NCBI RefSeq assembly: GCF_042679605.1
Contig: NZ_JBHTMU010000024.1
Span: 1-61,737 of the forward strand
Length of the DNA: 61,737 nucleotides
From: Litorisediminicola beolgyonensis
GTDB taxonomy: Bacteria; Pseudomonadota; Alphaproteobacteria; Rhodobacterales; Rhodobacteraceae
Direction of reading: 5' to 3'
Numbering within the stretch: position 1 is the first letter of the stretch; each line of letters opens with the position of its first letter. The notes under the pieces were generated by a model. It saw only the letters and a program-made list of their open reading frames with translations. It did not search any database and had not been told where the DNA came from. Shown in pieces: positions 19,128-27,733 of the stretch. The position numbers were made by a program, and so were the translations under genes.

Positions 19128-19733
19128 TCAGAGATCGAGGAACACGGTCTCGCCGTCGCCCTGAAGGCGGATGTCGAAGCGATAGGCTCCGTCACCGGTC
19201 TTCTTTGCGATGAGCGTCTCGACCCGGTGGCGCTGCTCGATCCGGCCCAGGAGCGGGTCGTCGTCGTTCTCTTCGTCCTCGAAATAGATCCGCGTGCTGA
19301 GGCCAATATTGATGCCGCGCGCGACGATCCAGAGGCTGATATGAGGCGCCTGCATCCGGCCATCGCGGGTGGTCACCGGGCCCGGCTTCACGGTTCTCAG
19401 CGTGAACTCGCCGCTCTCGGCATCGGCGGCGAAGCGGCAATAGCCCGAGACGTTCGGGTCGGCCCCGTCCTGCCCCGCGAAACGTCCCTCCGCGTCCGGC
19501 TGCCAGCTTTCCAGCATGGCGTCGCGCAGCGCCCAGCCGGTGCCGTCGAAGACCGAGCCGGTGATGTTGACGATCTCGCCCTTGGCCCCGTCGGAGATGG
19601 GCGACAGGCCCAGATCCTCGGGGTAGACCTCGATCCCGGAAAAGCGCGGGATGCAACCGATATGGACATAGGGACCCGCGGTTTGCGACGGGGTTTCCTG
19701 CAAGGTTTCAAGTGCTTGGACCATGTCTTTCAC
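19128..19733 (-). CDS. pcaG: Protocatechuate 3,4-dioxygenase alpha subunit
   Basis: Structural (non-iron-binding) subunit of the intradiol ring-cleavage dioxygenase that opens protocatechuate to 3-carboxy-cis,cis-muconate. About 201 residues, with ETPSQTAGPYVHIG near the N-terminus and RDGRMQAPHISLWIVARGIN in the core. The start is GTG at 19733 overlapping the pcaH stop (GTGA); ATG at 19724 is an alternative. It follows pcaH and pcaC in one operon. Confidence 0.95.
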   Translation of the reverse strand: MKDMVQALETLQETPSQTAGPYVHIGCIPRFSGIEVYPEDLGLSPISDGAKGEIVNITGSVFDGTGWALRDAMLESWQPDAEGRFAGQDGADPNVSGYCRFAADAESGEFTLRTVKPGPVTTRDGRMQAPHISLWIVARGINIGLSTRIYFEDEENDDDPLLGRIEQRHRVETLIAKKTGDGAYRFDIRLQGDGETVFLDL

Positions 19734-20458
19734 ATCCCTTCGAGCTTGTTCTCGAACATGGTCTGGCGGCGGCCGCGCAGCACGATGTCGAACTTGTAGG
19801 CGAGGAAATCGAGCGGACGCGCGGCGCTCATGTCGAGCGGCGCGACCAGTCGGTCGATCTGGCCGTGATCCTTGATCGTCTTCACGATCGGGCAGCGCGC
19901 GATCAGCGGATCGCCCTCGAAATACATCTGGCTGATAAGCCGCTGTCCGAAGCTGTGCCCGAAAATCGAGAAGTGGATATGCATGGGCCGCCAGTCGTTC
20001 CCACGGTTCGGCCAGGGATAGGCGCCGGGGCGGATGGTAAGGAACTGGTAAGTGCCGCGCTCGTCGGTCAGCGTCCGTCCGCAGCCGCCGAAATTCGGAT
20101 CGAGCGGCGCGAGGTAATTGTCTTTCTTGTGGCGATACCGGCCCCCGGCATTCGCCTGCCAGATCTCGACCAGCGTGTTCGGCACCGGGCGGGCGTTCTC
20201 GTCCAGAACGCGGCCATGCACGAGGATGCGCTCGCCGACGGCCGGGCTCTCGCCGCGGGTGAAATTCAGGATCAGGTTGTTGTCGAGCGGCCCGATCAGC
20301 CCGTGCCCGAAGCGCGGGCCGGTTTCCTCGGACGGGGTCGATTCCATCGACAGGAGCGGCAGGTTGGGCGAGCGGGTGACCGAGGTCTTGTAGCCCGGGT
20401 CGTAAGGGTCGGGATGGATCTCGCGATTGCGCGGGATCAGGGCACCGAGGTCACTCAT
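19730..20458 (-). CDS. pcaH: Protocatechuate 3,4-dioxygenase beta subunit
   Basis: Catalytic subunit with the non-heme Fe(III) site. The 242-residue protein has the Tyr-rich block (NAGGRYRHKKDNYLAP), a second Tyr in RPGAYPWPNRGNDWRP and the His-x-His ligand pair MHIHFSIFG, matching the family two-Tyr two-His set. It overlaps pcaC by 8 bases and pcaG by 4, a tightly coupled operon. Its length is normal. Confidence 0.96.
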   Translation of the reverse strand: MSDLGALIPRNREIHPDPYDPGYKTSVTRSPNLPLLSMESTPSEETGPRFGHGLIGPLDNNLILNFTRGESPAVGERILVHGRVLDENARPVPNTLVEIWQANAGGRYRHKKDNYLAPLDPNFGGCGRTLTDERGTYQFLTIRPGAYPWPNRGNDWRPMHIHFSIFGHSFGQRLISQMYFEGDPLIARCPIVKTIKDHGQIDRLVAPLDMSAARPLDFLAYKFDIVLRGRRQTMFENKLEGM

Positions 20459-20834
20459 CGTTCGTCTCCATCTCGGCGAAGGTCTCTTTGGCGAGTTTCA
20501 GCGCGTGGTTGGCGCGCGGCACACCGGCATAGATCGCGACATGCTGGAACACCTCCATCACGTCCTCCTTGCTGGCGCCGGTCCGCGCGGTGGCGCGAAT
20601 GTGCATCGGTATTTCCTCGAAATTGCCGCAAGCCGCGAGCAGCGCGAGGGTCAGCATCGAGCGTTCGCGGCGGCTGATCCGGTCGGACGCCCAGACCGTC
20701 CCCCAGGCACCTTCCGTGATCAGGCTCTGGAACGGCTCGTCGAAGGCGGTCTTTTTCGCTTCGGCGCGGTCGACATGGGCGTCGCCCAACACGCTGCGAC
20801 GCACCGACATGCCGGTGTCGTATCGATCTGTCAT
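20451..20834 (-). CDS. pcaC: 4-carboxymuconolactone decarboxylase
   Basis: Converts gamma-carboxymuconolactone to beta-ketoadipate enol-lactone. The 127-residue protein shows DxFQSLITEGAWGTVWASDR, RSMLTLALLAACGNFEEIPM-type and the AhpD-like core HIRATARTGASKEDVMEVF. It is the first gene of the operon, opposite pcaQ across 103 bases holding the PcaQ box. pcaD and pcaB, normally flanking it in related bacteria, are not here. Confidence 0.95.
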   Translation of the reverse strand: MTDRYDTGMSVRRSVLGDAHVDRAEAKKTAFDEPFQSLITEGAWGTVWASDRISRRERSMLTLALLAACGNFEEIPMHIRATARTGASKEDVMEVFQHVAIYAGVPRANHALKLAKETFAEMETNDE

Positions 20835-20919
20835 GGGTCCTCCTCAGTCCCTTCCGGGAGATGAGGCTCACACTGGCATGGCTTTCTGCAGATTTGAATT
20901 ATAAGATGATGCAAACGAC

Positions 20920-20935
20920 ATAACCTATAGGTTAT
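20920..20935. promoter_or_regulatory. PcaQ binding box
   Basis: The perfect 16-base palindrome ATAACCTATAGGTTAT lies in the divergent pcaC-pcaQ gap. It matches the known PcaQ motif ATAACC-N4-GGTTAA, with the last base making it fully symmetric. It ends two bases before the apparent pcaQ start and 86 bases before the pcaC start. Confidence 0.85.
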
Positions 20936-20937
20936 AC

Positions 20938-21855
20938 TTGCTCGACCCTGCCCTCAGCCTTCGCCAAGTCCGCGTCTTCCTCGAGATCGCCCGCCTCGGC
21001 AGCCTCAGCGCGGCTGCGGATACGCTCAACGTCTCCCAGCCTGCGGTCTCGAAGACCCTGAAAGACCTCGAGGATCTTCTGGGCACAGCGCTTTTCGACC
21101 GGACCGGGCGTGGCATGGTGCTGACCCGTGCCGGGCGGCTCTTCCAGCGTCACTCCGGAGCCGCGGTGGTCGATCTGGAGAAAGCGCAGGATCTGGTGCG
21201 CGGCGGACGGGGACGCGGCTCGCGGCTGGCGATCGGCCTCTTGCCGACAGTCGCCACCGATATCGCGCCACGGGCCGCCCTGGCCTTTCGGCAACGCTTT
21301 CCCGACACGGTGCTGCGGCTCTCGACCGGCCCCAACTGGATGCTGCGCGCCCAGCTTCTCGAAGGTGCGCTCGACATGGTCGTGGGGCGGATGGCGGCGG
21401 CGGAGCTCATGGAGGGGCTGTCCTTCCGGCAGCTCTATACCGACCGGATCGTCGCCGTCGTGCGCCCCGGCCATCCGCTCATTGGCAATCGCGACCCCTC
21501 CGCGCTTGCAACCGTTCCGCTGATGCTGCCGCCCGCTGGAGCGGTGATCGCGGCGACGGTGAGGGCCTTTCTCCTGCGCTCGGGCCTTCAGGCCGAAGAG
21601 CCCGCCTTCGAGACCGTCTCGCTCGCCTTCGGGCGCAAGGTGGTGATGCTCTCCGACACCGTCTGGTTCATCTCGCAAGGCGTGATCGCGGATGAGCTGG
21701 CGGCGGGCTCGCTCGCCACGCTCGACGTAGGCGACCCGCTCTTGGCCGGCCCGGTCGGCATCTCGATGCGCGACCAGGCGGTGATCGGCCCGGATCTCGC
21801 CGGGCTGATCGAGGCGTTCGAGATGGCCGCCGGGGAGGCTCAGAAAAACGCCTGA
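20938..21855 (+). CDS. pcaQ: LysR-type activator of protocatechuate genes (PcaQ)
   Basis: The regulator of about 305 residues has an N-terminal helix-turn-helix (LSLRQVRVFLEIARLGSLSA, VSQPAVSKTLKDLEDLLGTA) and an effector-binding domain that in the family senses beta-carboxymuconate-type intermediates. The only start in frame near the domain is TTG at 20938, two bases after the palindrome, leaving no room for a ribosome binding site. A leaderless message is possible. It is divergent from pcaC-pcaH-pcaG, and its 3' end overlaps the opposing gcdH by 16 bases. Confidence 0.9.
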   Translation: MLDPALSLRQVRVFLEIARLGSLSAAADTLNVSQPAVSKTLKDLEDLLGTALFDRTGRGMVLTRAGRLFQRHSGAAVVDLEKAQDLVRGGRGRGSRLAIGLLPTVATDIAPRAALAFRQRFPDTVLRLSTGPNWMLRAQLLEGALDMVVGRMAAAELMEGLSFRQLYTDRIVAVVRPGHPLIGNRDPSALATVPLMLPPAGAVIAATVRAFLLRSGLQAEEPAFETVSLAFGRKVVMLSDTVWFISQGVIADELAAGSLATLDVGDPLLAGPVGISMRDQAVIGPDLAGLIEAFEMAAGEAQKNA

Positions 21856-23072
21856 AGCCCCGTCTGCGCGCGCCCGAGGATGAGCGCGTGGACGTCATGC
21901 GTGCCCTCGTAGGTGTTCACGGTCTCGAGGTTCACCATGTGGCGGATCACCTGGAACTCGGCCGAGATGCCGTTGCCGCCATGCATGTCGCGGGCCATGC
22001 GCGCGATGTCGAGCGCCTTGCCGCAATTGTTGCGCTTGATGAGCGAGATCATCTCGGGCGCGGCGCGGGCCTCGTCCATCAGCCGCCCGACGCGGAGACA
22101 GGCCTGAAGACCGAGTGTGATCTCGGTCTGCATGTCCGCGAGCTTCTTCTGGAAGAGCTGCGTCTGCGCGATCGGCCGCCCGAACTGGGTGCGATCGAGC
22201 CCGTATTGACGTGCGCCGTGCCAGCAGAACTCCGCCGCGCCCATGACGCCCCAGGCGATGCCGTAGCGGGCACGGTTGAGGCAGCCGAACGGGCCCTTGA
22301 GGCCCGAGACATGCGGCAGAAGCGCGTCCTCGCCAACCTCGACCCCGTCCATCACGATCTCGCCGGTGACCGATGCCCTGAGCGACAGTTTCTGCGCGAT
22401 CTTGGGCGCGGACAGTCCTTTCATGCCCTTCTCGAGCACAAAGCCCCGGATTTTGCCGTCATGCGCCTCGGACTTGGCCCAGACGACGAAGACATCGGCG
22501 ATGGGGCTGTTCGAGATCCACATCTTGGAGCCGGAAATCCGGTAGCCGCCGTCGGTCTTGACCGCGCGCGTCTTCATGCCCGCGGGATCGGAGCCCGCAT
22601 CGGGCTCGGTCAGGCCGAAACAGCCGATCCACTCGCCGGAGGCGAGCTTCGGGAGATATTTCTGGCGCTGCTCCTCGGTGCCGTAGGCGTAGATCGGATA
22701 CATGACGAGCGAGCTCTGCACCGACATCATCGACCGGTAGCCGGAATCGACCCGCTCGATCTCGCGCGCGACGAGGCCGTAAGAGACGTAATTGCCGCCG
22801 AGCCCGCCATATTCCTCGGGGATGGTCGTGCCGAGAAGCCCCATCTTGCCCATCTCGGCGAAGATCTCGGGATCGACGGTTTCGTTGAGATAGGCCTCGG
22901 TCACCCGCGGCTGCAGCTTTTCCTGCGCATAGGCGCGGGCGCTGTCGGCGATCATGCGCTCGTCTTCCTCGAGCTGGTCGCTCAGGCGGAAGGGATCCTC
23001 CCAGTCGAAGCGCCCGAGATCCGGGGCGTCCTTGGGCTTGAGGGAGGGTTTGGGGTGGCTCATCTCGGTCAT
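21840..23072 (-). CDS. gcdH: Glutaryl-CoA dehydrogenase
   Basis: FAD acyl-CoA dehydrogenase that decarboxylates glutaryl-CoA to crotonyl-CoA in lysine, tryptophan and aromatic degradation. The 410-residue product has CFGLTEPDAGSDPAGM and WISNSPIADVFVVWAK. The catalytic base is Glu389 in NTYEGTHDVHALILGRA, and Arg113 in SGYRSMMSVQSSLVM matches the residue that binds the gamma-carboxylate, which separates it from ordinary acyl-CoA dehydrogenases. It stands alone on the minus strand and overlaps the pcaQ 3' end by 16 bases. Confidence 0.95.
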   Translation of the reverse strand: MTEMSHPKPSLKPKDAPDLGRFDWEDPFRLSDQLEEDERMIADSARAYAQEKLQPRVTEAYLNETVDPEIFAEMGKMGLLGTTIPEEYGGLGGNYVSYGLVAREIERVDSGYRSMMSVQSSLVMYPIYAYGTEEQRQKYLPKLASGEWIGCFGLTEPDAGSDPAGMKTRAVKTDGGYRISGSKMWISNSPIADVFVVWAKSEAHDGKIRGFVLEKGMKGLSAPKIAQKLSLRASVTGEIVMDGVEVGEDALLPHVSGLKGPFGCLNRARYGIAWGVMGAAEFCWHGARQYGLDRTQFGRPIAQTQLFQKKLADMQTEITLGLQACLRVGRLMDEARAAPEMISLIKRNNCGKALDIARMARDMHGGNGISAEFQVIRHMVNLETVNTYEGTHDVHALILGRAQTGLQAFF

Positions 23073-23220
23073 GGCGGCGGTCCTTTGGCACGTGTCGCGC
23101 TAGGATAGACCGGCCCGGGCAGGATGGAAAACCGTGTTCTCCATTGCGCAGGCACGCGCCCCCTGCCCCCGCGCGCCCCGAGGCTTGCCAGAGCGTTGCG
23201 GAAGGACTAGGGGCGGGCGC

Positions 23221-23841
23221 ATGGATCTCGCCTTCTTCGTCACCGCCTTCGCGACGCTCTTCGTGATCATGGACCCGATCGGGGTCACGCCGATCTTCAT
23301 CGCGCTCACCCGCGGCGAGGACGACGCGCACCGCCGTGCCGTGGCCATTCGCGGCTGCGTGGTGGCCGCCGTGGTTCTTTCGCTCTTCGCGTTCCTGGGC
23401 GAGGAGCTTCTCGGCACGATTGGCATCGGCATGCCCGCGTTCCGGATCGCGGGCGGCGTGGTCTTGTTCCTGACCGCGCTCGACATGCTCTTCGAGCGCC
23501 GCACCAAGCGGCGCAGCAGCAGCGCCGAGGCCGACGAGGACAAGCCCGATCCGTCGGTCTTTCCCATCGCGATCCCGCTTCTGGCCGGGCCCGGCTCGAT
23601 CACCTCGATCATCCTTCTGAGCGGTCAGGGCGACGGCTGGCTCGACACGCTGGCGGTGCTCGGGGTGATGGCGCTCGTGCTCGTGATCGCGCTGGCGCTT
23701 CTGCTCACGGCAGGTCCGATCGAGCGCGGCCTCGGCGTCACCGGCATCACCGTCGTCACCCGGCTTCTGGGCATGATCCTCGCCGCGCTGTCGGTTCAGT
23801 TCGTCATCGACGGGCTCCTGGCCTCGGGTCTTTATCCCTGA
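23221..23841 (+). CDS. MarC-family integral membrane protein
   Basis: Inner-membrane protein of 206 residues with about six hydrophobic segments in two halves. Family motifs are FATLFVIMDPIGVTPIFIAL at the N-terminus and PLLAGPGSITSIILL in the second half. A charged loop (about 97-113, RRTKRRSSS then acidic) separates the halves. MarC proteins have no firm transport function; the early link to multidrug resistance was not sustained. It is monocistronic or precedes the protease gene by 66 bases. Confidence 0.88.
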   Translation: MDLAFFVTAFATLFVIMDPIGVTPIFIALTRGEDDAHRRAVAIRGCVVAAVVLSLFAFLGEELLGTIGIGMPAFRIAGGVVLFLTALDMLFERRTKRRSSSAEADEDKPDPSVFPIAIPLLAGPGSITSIILLSGQGDGWLDTLAVLGVMALVLVIALALLLTAGPIERGLGVTGITVVTRLLGMILAALSVQFVIDGLLASGLYP

Positions 23842-23906
23842 CGCCTTCCGCCCCGGCACCTCCGGCCCTATCTTGAAGGGGTGACGACAGGAAAGGCCGC
23901 ATCGGC

Positions 23907-24488
23907 ATGTGCGATTTCGAGATCGGCAATCTTCTCTACCTGGTCCTTCTGGGATCGGCGCTGGTCTTCTGGGCCTTCGTCCAGAACCGCGAAGCGCTCG
24001 GCAAGAAGATGCAGGCCCTCGCCGCCTGGGGCCTGATCTTTCTCGGCGTGATCGCGGCGGTGGGCCTCTGGGAGGACATCCGCCAGACCGTGCGCCCGAG
24101 CCAGGCGGTCTTTGCCGAGGAGGGCCGCGTGGTCCTCCCGCAGGAGCCCGACGGCCATTTCTACGTGACGCTCGATGTCAACGAGGCCCCGGTGCGCTTC
24201 ATGGTCGATACCGGCGCCACCGGCACGGTCCTGACCGAACGCGACGCGGAACGCGCCGGGCTCGATCCCGCCACCCTCGCCTTTTATTCCGAGGCCCGCA
24301 CCGCCAATGGCGTCATCCGCACCGCGCCCGTCACGCTCGACAATGTGCGGCTCGGCCCCTTCCTCGACACCTCCGTCCCGGCCTATGTGAACCCCGGCGA
24401 AATGGAGCAGTCGCTCCTCGGCATGAGCTATCTCGGCCGCTTCGACAGCCTGCAAATCCGCCAGGGCGAGCTGATCCTCGAACGCTGA
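23907..24488 (+). CDS. Retropepsin-like clan AA aspartic protease (TIGR02281 type)
   Basis: Membrane-anchored protein of 193 residues with two N-terminal hydrophobic segments (about 7-26 and 38-55) and a C-terminal periplasmic retropepsin-like domain. The active-site motif is VRFMVDTGATGTVL, with Asp in DTGA, and the partner YLGRFDS motif is near the end. Like viral retropepsins it has one Asp motif, so it should act as a dimer. Substrate is unknown. Confidence 0.85.
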   Translation: MCDFEIGNLLYLVLLGSALVFWAFVQNREALGKKMQALAAWGLIFLGVIAAVGLWEDIRQTVRPSQAVFAEEGRVVLPQEPDGHFYVTLDVNEAPVRFMVDTGATGTVLTERDAERAGLDPATLAFYSEARTANGVIRTAPVTLDNVRLGPFLDTSVPAYVNPGEMEQSLLGMSYLGRFDSLQIRQGELILER

Positions 24489-24528
24489 GCCTCTGGCAAT
24501 CCGCCGCACCCGCGCCTATGTCGGGCCG

Positions 24529-26379
24529 ATGGCCAGCGACACGACAGTTTCCCCCGACGGCGCCGACGAGAGCGCCGAAGAGATCGCCCGCGAGGAGCGC
24601 CGCTCCGGCCTACGGACGATCCGCCGGGTCGGCCCCTATCTCTGGCCCGACGACCAGCCCTGGGTGAAGCGCCGCGTCCTGATCGCGCTCGGGTTTCTGA
24701 TCTTCGCCAAGATCATCGCCGTGACGGTGCCGCTCTTTTACAAGGCCGCGGTCGATTACCTGTCGAACGATCCCTCCGCCGCCTGGACGCTCGGCGCGGG
24801 CGCAGTGGCCCTGACGCTCGCCTACGGCCTGGCGCGGCTGATGAACGTGGGCTTCCAGCAATTGCGCGACGCGGTCTTCGCCCGGGTGGGCCAGCGCGCG
24901 CTCCGGGCGCTCGCGCGCGAGACCTTCGCCCATATCCACCGCCTGTCGCTGCGCTATCACATCACGCGCCGTACCGGCGGGCTCAGCCGGATCATCGAGC
25001 GCGGCGTGAAGGGCGTCGAGTTCCTCCTCCGCTTCCTTCTGTTTTCCATCGGCCCGCTGGTGCTGGAGCTGGTGCTGATCGGCATCGTGCTCTTCTGGCT
25101 CTTCGACATCTGGTACCTGGTGGTCGTCGCCGTCACCATCGCGCTTTACGTCACCTTCACCTTCAAGGTCACCGAATGGCGCGTGAAGCTGCGCCGCGAG
25201 ATGAACACGCAGGACACCGACGCCAACCAGAAGGCCATCGACAGCCTCCTGAATTTCGAAACCGTCAAGTATTTCAACGCCGAGCGGCGCGAGGCGCAGC
25301 GCTACGACCGCGCCATGCAGGGCTACGAGGAAGCGGCGGTGAAAACCGCGACCTCGCTTGCGATGCTGAATTTCGGCCAGTCGCTGATCATCACCGGCGG
25401 TCTCGTCGCGGTTATGGTGATGGCCGCCATCGGCGTCGAGCGGGGCGCGCTGACCGTGGGCGATTTCGTCATGGTCAACGCCTACATGATCCAGATCACC
25501 ATGCCGCTGAATTTCCTCGGCACGGTCTATCGCGAGATCCGCCAAAGCCTCGTCGACATGGGCGAGATGTTCGATCTCCTGGAGCAGCCCGCCGAGGTGC
25601 AGGACAAGCCCGGCGCGCCCGCTCTGGAGGTCAGCGGAGGCCGGGTCGAGTTCGACCGCATCCGCTTCGGCTACGACCCGACCCGCCCGATCCTGCGCGG
25701 CGTGTCGCTGGAGGTCGGCGCGGGCGAAAGCGTGGCGCTTGTCGGTCCCTCGGGCTCGGGCAAATCCACCATCGGACGGCTTCTCTTCCGCTTCTACGAT
25801 GTCTCCGGAGGCGCGATCCGCATCGACGGCCAGGATCTGCGCGAGGTCACGCAGGAGAGCCTGCATGCCGCCATCGGCGTGGTGCCGCAGGACACCGTCC
25901 TCTTCAACGACACCATCCGCTACAACATCGCCTATGGCCGCGATGGCGCCACCGAGGACGAGATCGTCGCCGCGGCGAAATCCGCCCAGATCCACGACTT
26001 CATCCTCTCCCTGCCCGAAGGCTACGACACCGAGGTCGGCGAGCGCGGCCTGAAACTCTCCGGCGGCGAGAAGCAACGGGTGGGGATCGCGCGCACGCTC
26101 CTGAAGAACCCGCCGATCCTGCTTCTGGACGAGGCCACCTCGGCGCTCGACACCGAGACCGAACAGGGCATCCAGGAGGCGCTCGCCCGCGCCGCCGAAG
26201 GTCGCACCGTGCTGACCATCGCGCACCGCCTGTCGACCATCGCCGATGCCGACCGCATCGTGGTGCTCGAGGCCGGCGAAGTGGTCGAGACCGGCACCCA
26301 TGACGATCTCCTGGCCCGCGGCGGACGCTATGCCGGGCTCTGGGCGCGGCAGGCGGCCGAACGCGACGACGCCGCCTGA
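24529..26379 (+). CDS. Atm1/HMT1-type ABC exporter (fused membrane and ATPase domains)
   Basis: Half-transporter of 616 residues: about six transmembrane helices (60-340) followed by the ATPase domain. Walker A is GPSGSGKST, the signature is LSGGEKQRVGIAR, Walker B is ILLLDEATSALD and the H-loop is IAHRLSTI. The membrane part has YHITRRTGGLSRIIERG and FNAERREAQRYD, typical of Atm1, which exports glutathione-linked sulfur or heavy-metal conjugates. It should work as a homodimer. The next gene starts one base after its stop. Confidence 0.92.
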   Translation: MASDTTVSPDGADESAEEIAREERRSGLRTIRRVGPYLWPDDQPWVKRRVLIALGFLIFAKIIAVTVPLFYKAAVDYLSNDPSAAWTLGAGAVALTLAYGLARLMNVGFQQLRDAVFARVGQRALRALARETFAHIHRLSLRYHITRRTGGLSRIIERGVKGVEFLLRFLLFSIGPLVLELVLIGIVLFWLFDIWYLVVVAVTIALYVTFTFKVTEWRVKLRREMNTQDTDANQKAIDSLLNFETVKYFNAERREAQRYDRAMQGYEEAAVKTATSLAMLNFGQSLIITGGLVAVMVMAAIGVERGALTVGDFVMVNAYMIQITMPLNFLGTVYREIRQSLVDMGEMFDLLEQPAEVQDKPGAPALEVSGGRVEFDRIRFGYDPTRPILRGVSLEVGAGESVALVGPSGSGKSTIGRLLFRFYDVSGGAIRIDGQDLREVTQESLHAAIGVVPQDTVLFNDTIRYNIAYGRDGATEDEIVAAAKSAQIHDFILSLPEGYDTEVGERGLKLSGGEKQRVGIARTLLKNPPILLLDEATSALDTETEQGIQEALARAAEGRTVLTIAHRLSTIADADRIVVLEAGEVVETGTHDDLLARGGRYAGLWARQAAERDDAA

Positions 26380-26380
26380 G

Positions 26381-26719
26381 ATGCCGCGCAAGGACTATCC
26401 CGAGACCCCCGACGGGCGATATTTCGTCGCCCGCGCCCGTCTCTGGCGCAAGACCGACCCCCGCCTCTCCGACAGCGACCGCCGCGCCGCGGTCAAGGCG
26501 CTGATGCAGGCCCGCCGCGCCGTCCAGACAGCAGAGACCGACACTGACATCCAAGCCGCCCGCGCCGCGGTCGATGCCGCCAAGCGCAGGCTCGGAGAGC
26601 GCGGCCCCGTCTGGTGGGACGACGGCGCGCCGGATGAGACCGGCACCCACCCCAAAAACTGCTCCTACGCCACATGGTGGGAGGCGCTGCCCCCCGAGAC
26701 GCGCGACCGCGGCCTCTGA
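26381..26719 (+). CDS. Conserved hypothetical protein downstream of the Atm1-type exporter
   Basis: A 112-residue soluble protein that opens MPRKDYPETPDGRYFVARAR. The middle (35-75) is rich in Ala/Arg and predicted helical; the end has WWDDGAPDETG and YATWWEALP. It starts one base after the exporter stop, so it is probably co-translated. No catalytic motif is obvious and I cannot name a function. Confidence 0.75.
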   Translation: MPRKDYPETPDGRYFVARARLWRKTDPRLSDSDRRAAVKALMQARRAVQTAETDTDIQAARAAVDAAKRRLGERGPVWWDDGAPDETGTHPKNCSYATWWEALPPETRDRGL

Positions 26720-26804
26720 CGCGCCGCACACCCGCGCCCGGGCGGGTCCCGCACCCGGCCGCAAGCGCCACCTCCGGCCTCGAGCGCCTCCCCCCTCCCT
26801 TCAT

Positions 26805-26849
26805 CTGTCCCGAAATATCCCGGAGAGCGCGAGAGGCAGCGCCTCTCGC
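26805..26849. repeat. Extragenic hairpin element
   Basis: In the 232-base gap before the UPF0173 gene, CCCGAAATATCCCGG (26808-26822) is followed by a 9-bp hairpin (GCGAGAGGC at 26829-26837 with GCCTCTCGC at 26841-26849). This combination resembles intergenic repeats common in Rhodobacterales, by memory only. It could also terminate the exporter transcript, though no T-run follows. Confidence 0.45.
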
Positions 26850-26952
26850 TCGGCCGGAACGGCCGACACCGGCCCTCCCCAAGGAGCGCGACTGGACCGA
26901 ACGGCGCACCGCCCCATACTCAAGCGCTGCGACACATGAAGGAGACCCGCAT

Positions 26953-27645
26953 ATGAAGATCATCTGGCTCGGACACGCGTCCTTCCGCCTTGAAATCGGC
27001 GACCAGGTGCTGCTGGTCGATCCCTGGCTCACCGGCAACCCGCTCTTCCCCGAGGACCGCAAGGACGAGGCGACGACCGGCGCGACCCGCATCCTCCTCA
27101 CTCATGCGCATTTCGACCATGCGAGCGAAGTGCTCGATCTGGCGCGGTCCCTCGATGTTCCTGTGGTCGGCCAGTTCGACCTGATGAACCACTGGGCCGA
27201 GACCGAAGGCATCGAGACCTTGGGCTTCAACAAGGGCGGCACCGTCGCGCTGGGCGATGTGCAGGTGACGATGGTGCATGCCACCCATTCCTCGACCCTG
27301 CCCGGCGACAAGGCGCTCGTGTCCGGCGGCAGCGAATGCGGCTACATGATCGCGGCCGAGGGTCACGTGATCTACCTCTCGGGCGACACCGATGTCATGG
27401 CCGACATGAAGGTCTTCAACGACCTCCACGAGCCCGATATCGGCATTCTCTGCGCGGGCGGGCATTTCACCATGGACATGCGCCGCGCCGGCTATGCCGC
27501 GAAGACCTTCTTCGATTTCAAGACCGTGATCCCCTGCCATTACCGCACCTTCGACGCGCTCGAGCAATCCGCCGAGGCGCTGGTGGCCGCCCTGTCCGGT
27601 GTCGACGTGATCGAGCCCGAGGTGTTGCAGCCCATCGAGATCTGA
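26953..27645 (+). CDS. UPF0173-family metal-dependent hydrolase
   Basis: Metallo-beta-lactamase-fold protein of 230 residues. Metal ligands are visible in WLGHASFRLE, LTHAHFDHASE (HxHxDH), VHATHSS, LSGDTDVMADM and the closing CHYRTFDAL. The family is widespread and lacks an agreed substrate; members are near lactonases of the UlaG type. It is preceded by GGAGAC and is monocistronic. Confidence 0.88.
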   Translation: MKIIWLGHASFRLEIGDQVLLVDPWLTGNPLFPEDRKDEATTGATRILLTHAHFDHASEVLDLARSLDVPVVGQFDLMNHWAETEGIETLGFNKGGTVALGDVQVTMVHATHSSTLPGDKALVSGGSECGYMIAAEGHVIYLSGDTDVMADMKVFNDLHEPDIGILCAGGHFTMDMRRAGYAAKTFFDFKTVIPCHYRTFDALEQSAEALVAALSGVDVIEPEVLQPIEI

Positions 27646-27733
27646 GCATGCCGCGTGCCGCCGGGGCTTTCCCGGCGGCACGGCTTCGGTCTAGTCTCGG
27701 CCCAAAGAGGCAAGAGCAGACAGGCCCGCCCCC

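Noticed and set aside
23134..23220. N-terminal extension of the MarC-type protein
   Set aside because: MFSIAQARAPCPRAPRG is not hydrophobic and not family-like; the ATG at 23221 gives the standard MarC start.
24610..26391. 593-residue minus-strand frame opposite the Atm1-type exporter
   Set aside because: Shadow of a gene with intact Walker and signature motifs.
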